Source: Rhodoferax sp.
Lineage (GTDB): Bacteria > Pseudomonadota > Gammaproteobacteria > Burkholderiales > Burkholderiaceae_C
Reading direction: 5' to 3'
NCBI GenBank assembly: GCA_028292305.1
Contig: JAQGMQ010000478.1
Location: 1 to 10,077 of the forward strand
DNA: 10,077 nucleotides
The notes under the pieces are model-generated. The model saw only the letters and a program-made list of their open reading frames with translations, did no database searches and had not been told where the DNA came from. This document shows positions 7,286 through 10,077 of the stretch, piece by piece. Every line of letters starts with the position of its first letter. Position 1 is the first letter of the stretch. Position numbers and translations under genes: made by a program.

Positions 7286-7290
7286 ACAAG
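7278..7290 (-). promoter_or_regulatory. Candidate autoregulatory operator of the GntR-family gene
   Basis: On the minus strand CTTGTATGACGAC (7290-7278) resembles GTTGTATGATAAC in front of ltnD: nine of thirteen positions, or more, agree, including an exact TTGTATGA. It overlaps the regulator's start codon. It could be chance because part of it is the ATG codon. It is listed as a hypothesis for autoregulation. Confidence 0.3.
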
Positions 7291-7349
7291 AAACGGCATC
7301 GGCATGCGGCCAGCATAACCAAACGCCGCGGCCTGCGGACGGGTGGGAA

Positions 7350-7369
7350 CCCGGGGCCTGGCACCCGGG
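7350..7369 (-). terminator. Weak GC-rich hairpin after metW
   Basis: CCCGGG (7350-7355) and CCCGGG (7364-7369) can pair across an eight-base loop just after the metW stop. On the minus strand only a short TT, not a T-run, follows. It may therefore be a weak or Rho-assisted end of the metXW transcript, or no terminator at all. Confidence 0.25.
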
Positions 7370-7379
7370 CCAATCGCCA

Positions 7380-7964
7380 TCAGCTCTTCTTGAACTTGAA
7401 GACCGCCGTGCTGGCGCGCAGGTTGGGCAACACGCGCACCTCGCGGCCTTCCTGCAGGCCGAAGCCGTCGACCATGTGCAGGCCGTTCCTGGCCGCCAGC
7501 ACCTCGAAGTCCTTGTAGGTACCCACGCGGATGTTGGGCGTGTTGTACCACTGGTAGGGCAGGCGTTTGGTGACCGGCATGCGGCCGCGCAACACGCTCA
7601 TGCGGTTGGGCCAGTGCGCGAAGTTGGGGAAGGCGACGATGCCGATGCGGCCCACCCGCGCGGTTTCGCGCAGCATGACTTCGGCATTGCGCAGATGCTG
7701 CAGCGTGTCTATCTGCAGCACCACGTCGAAGGAGGCGTCGTCGAACAAGGCCAGGCCTTCGTCCAGATTCAGCTGGATGACGTTGACGCCGCGCTGTACG
7801 CAGGCCAGCACGTTGGCGTCGGCGATCTCCACGCCGTAGCCGGTGCAGCCGCGCGCGGCCTGCAAATGGGCGAGCAGGGCGCCGTCGCCGCAACCCAGAT
7901 CAAGCACACGCGAGCCGACCGGCACAAGCGCCGCGATGGATGCAATGGTGGTCATGTCGCTCAC
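7380..7964 (-). CDS. metW: MetW, methionine biosynthesis methyltransferase-like protein
   Basis: This is a class I SAM-dependent methyltransferase-fold protein of 194 residues, the normal MetW length. It is found next to metX across Proteobacteria and is needed with MetX for homoserine acylation. Motif I VLDLGCGDG (20-28), the acidic GVEI (44-47), and FDVVLQIDTLQHL (79-91) form the SAM site. PYQWYNTPNI (136-145) is a MetW hallmark. The start is GTG at 7964. Its bases overlap the metX stop as GTGA, and a strong GGAGGT lies six bases upstream. The in-frame ATG at 7955 is too far from that site. The overlap and single leader mean metX and metW share one SAM-controlled mRNA. Confidence 0.95.
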   Translation of the reverse strand: MSDMTTIASIAALVPVGSRVLDLGCGDGALLAHLQAARGCTGYGVEIADANVLACVQRGVNVIQLNLDEGLALFDDASFDVVLQIDTLQHLRNAEVMLRETARVGRIGIVAFPNFAHWPNRMSVLRGRMPVTKRLPYQWYNTPNIRVGTYKDFEVLAARNGLHMVDGFGLQEGREVRVLPNLRASTAVFKFKKS

Positions 7965-9205
7965 TGTGAGACCTCCGTGCTGCGCACCGCGGTGCGAGCG
8001 CCTTCGGGCGGCCGTGCAGCGCTCAGTTCCTTGGCCACGCTGTCGAAGTACGAGCGCACCACGCCGGTGTAACGCGCGTCGTCCAACAGGAAGGCATCGT
8101 GGCCGTGCGGCGCGTCGATCTCGGCGTAGCTGAGGTTGCGGTTGTTGTCCAACAGCGCGCGCACCATCTCGCGGCTGCGTTTGGGCGAGAAGCGCCAGTC
8201 GGTGCTGAAGCTCACCAGCAAAAATTTGCAGGTGGCGCGGGCCAATGCCTGGCTCAGGTTGCCGTTGAAAGCGCGGGCCGGGTCGAAATAATCGAGCGCG
8301 CGGGTGATCAGCAGATAGGTGTTGGCGTCGAAGTATTCGCTGAACTTGTCGCCCTGGTAGCGCAGGTAGCTTTCGATCTGGAACTCGACGTCTTGCGTCG
8401 TGTACAGGTATGGCCTCAGTGACGCGTCGAGCGCCGACGGGCCGCCGCTAGGCGCGAGCGCCCCCTCGGGGAGCGTGGGGGCCTTTAATTGGCGGCCAAA
8501 TTTCTCGTTCATCACGTCGTCGCTGAGGTAGGTGATGTGGCCGATCATCCGGGCGATGCGCAGGCCCCGTTGCGGGATCACGTTGTGCCGGTAGAAGTGG
8601 CCACCGTGGAACTCCGGGTCGGTGACGATGGCGCGGCGCGCGACTTCGTTGAAGGCGATGTTCTCCGCCGTGAGGTTGGGCGCGCTGGCGATCACCACCG
8701 CGTGGCGCACACGTTCGGGGTATTGCAGCGTCCAGCTCAGGGCCTGCATGCCGCCGAGGCTGCCGCCCATCACCGCGGCCAGCGCGTCGATGCCGAGCGC
8801 ATCGAGCAAACGCGCCTGGGCGTTGACCCAGTCTTCCACCGTGACCACGGGGAAGTCGGCGCCGTAGATCTCACCCGTGTCGGGGTTGGTGTGCATCGGC
8901 CCGGTGGAGCCGAAGCACGAGCCGAGGTTGTTCACGCCAATGACGAAGAAGCGGTCGGTGTCGAGCGGCTTGCCCGGGCCGATCATGTTGTCCCACCAGC
9001 CGGCGCTGTTCGGCTGGCCTTCATAGACGCCCGCCACATGGTGCGAGGCGTTGAGCGCGTGGCAGACCAGCACGGCGTTGGAACGGTCGGCATTGAGCGT
9101 GCCGTAGGTCTCGTAGCTCAGCGCGTAGGCGCGGATCGACGCGCCGCTCTGCAGGGCCAGCGGCTCCGCAAAATGCATGGATTGGGGTGTGGCGATAAGG
9201 GACAT
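7961..9205 (-). CDS. metX: Homoserine O-acyltransferase MetX
   Basis: This alpha/beta-hydrolase fold enzyme acylates homoserine in the committed step of methionine biosynthesis. The catalytic triad is visible: nucleophile S149 in GGSLGGMQ, D336 in FSTDWRFS and H369 in PHGHDAF. The substrate loop CHALNASHHVAG and NNLGSCFGSTGP are also family marks. At 414 residues it is longer than the usual ~375-385. About 20 extra residues (roughly 241-262, APTLPEGALAPSGG region) sit in the lid domain before YTTQDVEFQIESYLRYQG. They are encoded by a palindromic repeat element inserted in frame. The C-terminal tail after about 395 is also variable. No Shine-Dalgarno precedes the ATG at 9205, which follows a terminator by about ten bases. 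Proteobacterial MetX enzymes may use succinyl-CoA rather than acetyl-CoA; the donor is not settled here. Confidence 0.96.
   Translation of the reverse strand: MSLIATPQSMHFAEPLALQSGASIRAYALSYETYGTLNADRSNAVLVCHALNASHHVAGVYEGQPNSAGWWDNMIGPGKPLDTDRFFVIGVNNLGSCFGSTGPMHTNPDTGEIYGADFPVVTVEDWVNAQARLLDALGIDALAAVMGGSLGGMQALSWTLQYPERVRHAVVIASAPNLTAENIAFNEVARRAIVTDPEFHGGHFYRHNVIPQRGLRIARMIGHITYLSDDVMNEKFGRQLKAPTLPEGALAPSGGPSALDASLRPYLYTTQDVEFQIESYLRYQGDKFSEYFDANTYLLITRALDYFDPARAFNGNLSQALARATCKFLLVSFSTDWRFSPKRSREMVRALLDNNRNLSYAEIDAPHGHDAFLLDDARYTGVVRSYFDSVAKELSAARPPEGARTAVRSTEVSQ
7971..7976 (-). promoter_or_regulatory. Ribosome binding site of metW
   Basis: GGAGGT on the minus strand lies inside the last codons of metX, six bases before the GTG at 7964. 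It is a near-perfect Shine-Dalgarno sequence and decides for the GTG start over the ATG at 7955. Confidence 0.85.
8432..8487. repeat. Palindromic GC-rich repeat element inserted in frame in metX
   Basis: The stretch holds nested palindromes: ggcgcgagcgcc (8451-8462), cccctcgggg (8462-8471), and then the phrase agcgtgggggcc (8472-8483). An outer ggccgcc (8440-8446) is complementary to ggcggcc (8491-8497). From memory, this resembles the dispersed REP-like element common in Comamonadaceae intergenic regions (gggccgcc, then cgccccctcgggg, then agcgtgggggcc). It coincides with the residues that make this MetX longer than its family, and it keeps the reading frame. Only one copy is in the window, so its repeat nature rests on recollection, not on a count. 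Confidence 0.6.
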
Positions 9206-9214
9206 GGCAACAAC

Positions 9215-9248
9215 AAAAAACCCGGCATCGCTAAAAACGAAGCCGGGT
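9215..9248 (-). terminator. Intrinsic terminator in the metX leader (attenuator)
   Basis: On the minus strand the arm ACCCGGC (9248-9242) pairs with GCCGGGT (9226-9220). After one T-T mismatch, TCG (9240-9238) pairs with CGA (9230-9228), leaving a seven-base TTTTTAG loop. Six T residues (9220-9215) follow the stem. It lies only about ten bases before the metX start, so it must act as a conditional leader terminator, not as the end of the upstream gene. The loop side CGTTTTTAGC (9239-9230) can pair with GCTAAAGACG (9273-9264) in the riboswitch, giving an antiterminator. Confidence 0.85.
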
Positions 9249-9263
9249 CAGATGGTCGGATGT

Positions 9264-9315
9264 CGTCTTTAGCAGTATTTCTAAAGCGCCCGCAAGCTTG
9301 GAACAAATCGGCGCA
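9264..9315 (-). promoter_or_regulatory. SAM-II riboswitch controlling metXW
   Basis: This 52-base minus-strand segment matches the SAM-II (metA motif) aptamer in length and order of conserved parts. They are P1 strand GCGC (9314-9311), then the loop with GATTTG (9309-9304) and GCTTGC (9297-9292). The second P1 strand GCGC (9289-9286) follows, then the A/U-rich joiner TTTAGAAATACT (9285-9274) and the 3' pseudoknot segment GCTAAAG (9273-9267). In the family, SAM binding fixes the 3' segment in a pseudoknot. Here that segment is also complementary to the loop of the terminator 16 bases downstream. SAM should therefore lead to termination before metX. SAM-II is best known from Alphaproteobacteria and usually hides the ribosome binding site. 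The match was made by eye against remembered family features. Confidence 0.85.
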
Positions 9316-9321
9316 GTGGCA

Positions 9322-9327
9322 AGTTTA
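9322..9327 (-). promoter_or_regulatory. Possible -10 element of the metX promoter
   Basis: TAAACT on the minus strand matches four of six -10 consensus bases. It lies about seven bases before the first P1 strand of the riboswitch, so a transcript from it would begin right at the aptamer. No convincing -35 is present at the right spacing, so this is a weak prediction. Confidence 0.3.
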
Positions 9328-9347
9328 GCGCATCGACCTGGTTCGCA

Positions 9348-9920
9348 TCAGCCGAGATCGACGCCCTTGACCAGCGCCAGCACGCCGAGCACCAGAAAGA
9401 AGACGGCCGACACGCGGTGCACGATGGTGATGGGCACGATGCGGGTCATGCGTTCGCCCAGCCACACCACGGGCGCGTTGGCCAGCATCATGCCGAAGGT
9501 GGTGCCGGCCACCACCCAGGCATAGGCGCTGAACTTGGCGGCCAGCATCACCGTGGCGATCTGCGTCTTGTCGCCCATCTCGGCCAGGAAGAACGTGATC
9601 AGCGTCGCTCCGAAAACGCCGAAGCGCGCGACGAACTGCGACTCCTCGGTTTCGATCTTGTCGGGGATCAGCGTCCACGCGGCCATCGCGATGAACGAGA
9701 CCCCCAGCACCCAGCGCAGGATCTTCGGGTCGACCGCCGCGACGATCCAGGCGCCGAGCGCGCCGGCCAGCCCGTGATTGACCACGGTTGCAACCAGGAT
9801 GCCGGCGATGATCGGCCACGGCTTTCGAAAGCGCGCGGCCAGCAGCAACGCGAGCAGTTGGGTCTTGTCGCCGATTTCAGCCAGTGCGACGACGCCGGTC
9901 GGTACCAGGAAGGATTCCAT
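9348..9920 (-). CDS. Gdt1/UPF0016 (TMEM165) family cation transporter
   Basis: This is an inner-membrane protein of 190 residues made of two homologous halves, each beginning with the family signature E-x-G-D-K-T: E15-IGDKT and E114-MGDKT. About six hydrophobic helices are visible, with a central charged linker (DKIETEES, 87-94). Family members move Mn2+ or Ca2+; bacterial ones such as MneA export manganese. Length and motifs are normal. The ATG at 9920 shares one base with the stop of the upstream LysR-type remnant (TGATG), and AAGG precedes it. No yybP-ykoY manganese riboswitch can be placed in the 157 bases visible upstream. It is followed by the metX leader and belongs to a different function from metXW. 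Confidence 0.92.
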   Translation of the reverse strand: MESFLVPTGVVALAEIGDKTQLLALLLAARFRKPWPIIAGILVATVVNHGLAGALGAWIVAAVDPKILRWVLGVSFIAMAAWTLIPDKIETEESQFVARFGVFGATLITFFLAEMGDKTQIATVMLAAKFSAYAWVVAGTTFGMMLANAPVVWLGERMTRIVPITIVHRVSAVFFLVLGVLALVKGVDLG

Positions 9921-10077
9921 CAGGCCTTTCGATGCGCGCGCTCCACGGCGCGCCAGCGCGGCGCGCGGAACGATTGCGCGAGATAGTCGATCAGGAGACG
10001 CACTTTGGGCGTCACGTGCTGGCGCGTCGGGTATAGGTCCCTAACCGGTTCCGCGCAGCAATGCCATCAATTCATCG
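9920..10077 (-). pseudogene. 3' end of a LysR-type regulator, apparently frameshifted (continues past window)
   Basis: Reading the minus strand to the TGA at 9922-9920 gives EPVRDLYPTRQHV then TPKVRLLIDYLAQSF, the typical C-terminus of LysR-family effector domains. This frame is closed upstream by a TGA at 10069-10067. Upstream of about 10050, the frame that reads DELMALLRGT looks more like the preceding LysR segment, but it stops at TAG (10043-10041). A one-base frameshift near 10044-10052 would join the two. The gene is therefore either a recently broken regulator, a sequencing error, or a fused remnant. Only the last ~52 codons are visible, so completeness cannot be judged. Its stop overlaps the start of the Gdt1 gene. 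Confidence 0.5.

Noticed and set aside
9921..10077. Manganese (yybP-ykoY) riboswitch before the Gdt1 transporter
   Set aside because: The visible upstream bases encode a LysR C-terminus right up to the start codon, and no aptamer features were found.
10041..10077. Independent gene ending DELMALLRGTG at the right edge
   Set aside because: Twelve codons cannot be identified. The residues fit better as the upstream part of the same LysR-type gene after a frameshift.
1..10077. tRNA, rRNA, CRISPR array, insertion sequence or replication origin
   Set aside because: Reading both strands showed no cloverleaf, regular spaced repeats, transposase-like protein or iteron cluster.

Overview
The window comes from a high-GC Gram-negative bacterium, most likely a betaproteobacterium of the Comamonadaceae (Variovorax/Acidovorax/Polaromonas-like). 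The clues are the metX-metW pair, the codon bias, the style of the proteins, and a palindromic GC-rich element inside metX that I recall as common in genomes of this family. Placement below family level is not possible from the sequence alone.

Layout, left to right. (1) Positions 1-2599, plus strand: the 3' part of a carbohydrate-type ABC importer operon (MalF-like permease open at the left edge, MalG-like permease, UgpC/MalK-like ATPase). No binding protein is in view. (2) Positions 2657-3274, plus strand: an intact small HipB-like HTH regulator behind a 20-bp inverted repeat. A hipA toxin-kinase remnant follows, with internal and C-terminal deletions. (3) Positions 3345-7285, minus strand: a FadR-type GntR regulator followed by ltnD, otnK and otnI. 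These are three of the four enzymes that take L-threonate (a four-carbon acid sugar) to dihydroxyacetone phosphate. The decarboxylase OtnC is not in the window. (4) Positions 7380-9347, minus strand: metX-metW for methionine biosynthesis. The leader before metX holds a close match to the SAM-II riboswitch and an intrinsic terminator. A 10-nt stretch in the terminator loop is complementary to the 3' segment of the aptamer, so a complete SAM-controlled attenuator can be read from the sequence. (5) Positions 9348-10077, minus strand: a Gdt1/UPF0016 family cation transporter coupled to the broken or frameshifted 3' end of a LysR-type regulator.

How the parts work together. The regulator at 6491-7285 probably controls its own gene and ltnD-otnK-otnI through TTGTATGA-type sites seen at both 5' ends. 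The ABC importer may bring in the substrate, but it is separated and convergent, so that link is only positional. MetX acylates homoserine and MetW is its usual partner. The SAM-II leader would stop transcription of both genes when SAM is plentiful. The most noteworthy items are the SAM-II attenuator architecture, the in-frame repeat inside metX, the degraded hipBA locus with its strong palindrome, and the acid-sugar cluster lacking OtnC. Every stretch longer than 300 bases is accounted for; the longest region without an intact gene (3043-3344) holds the hipA remnant.
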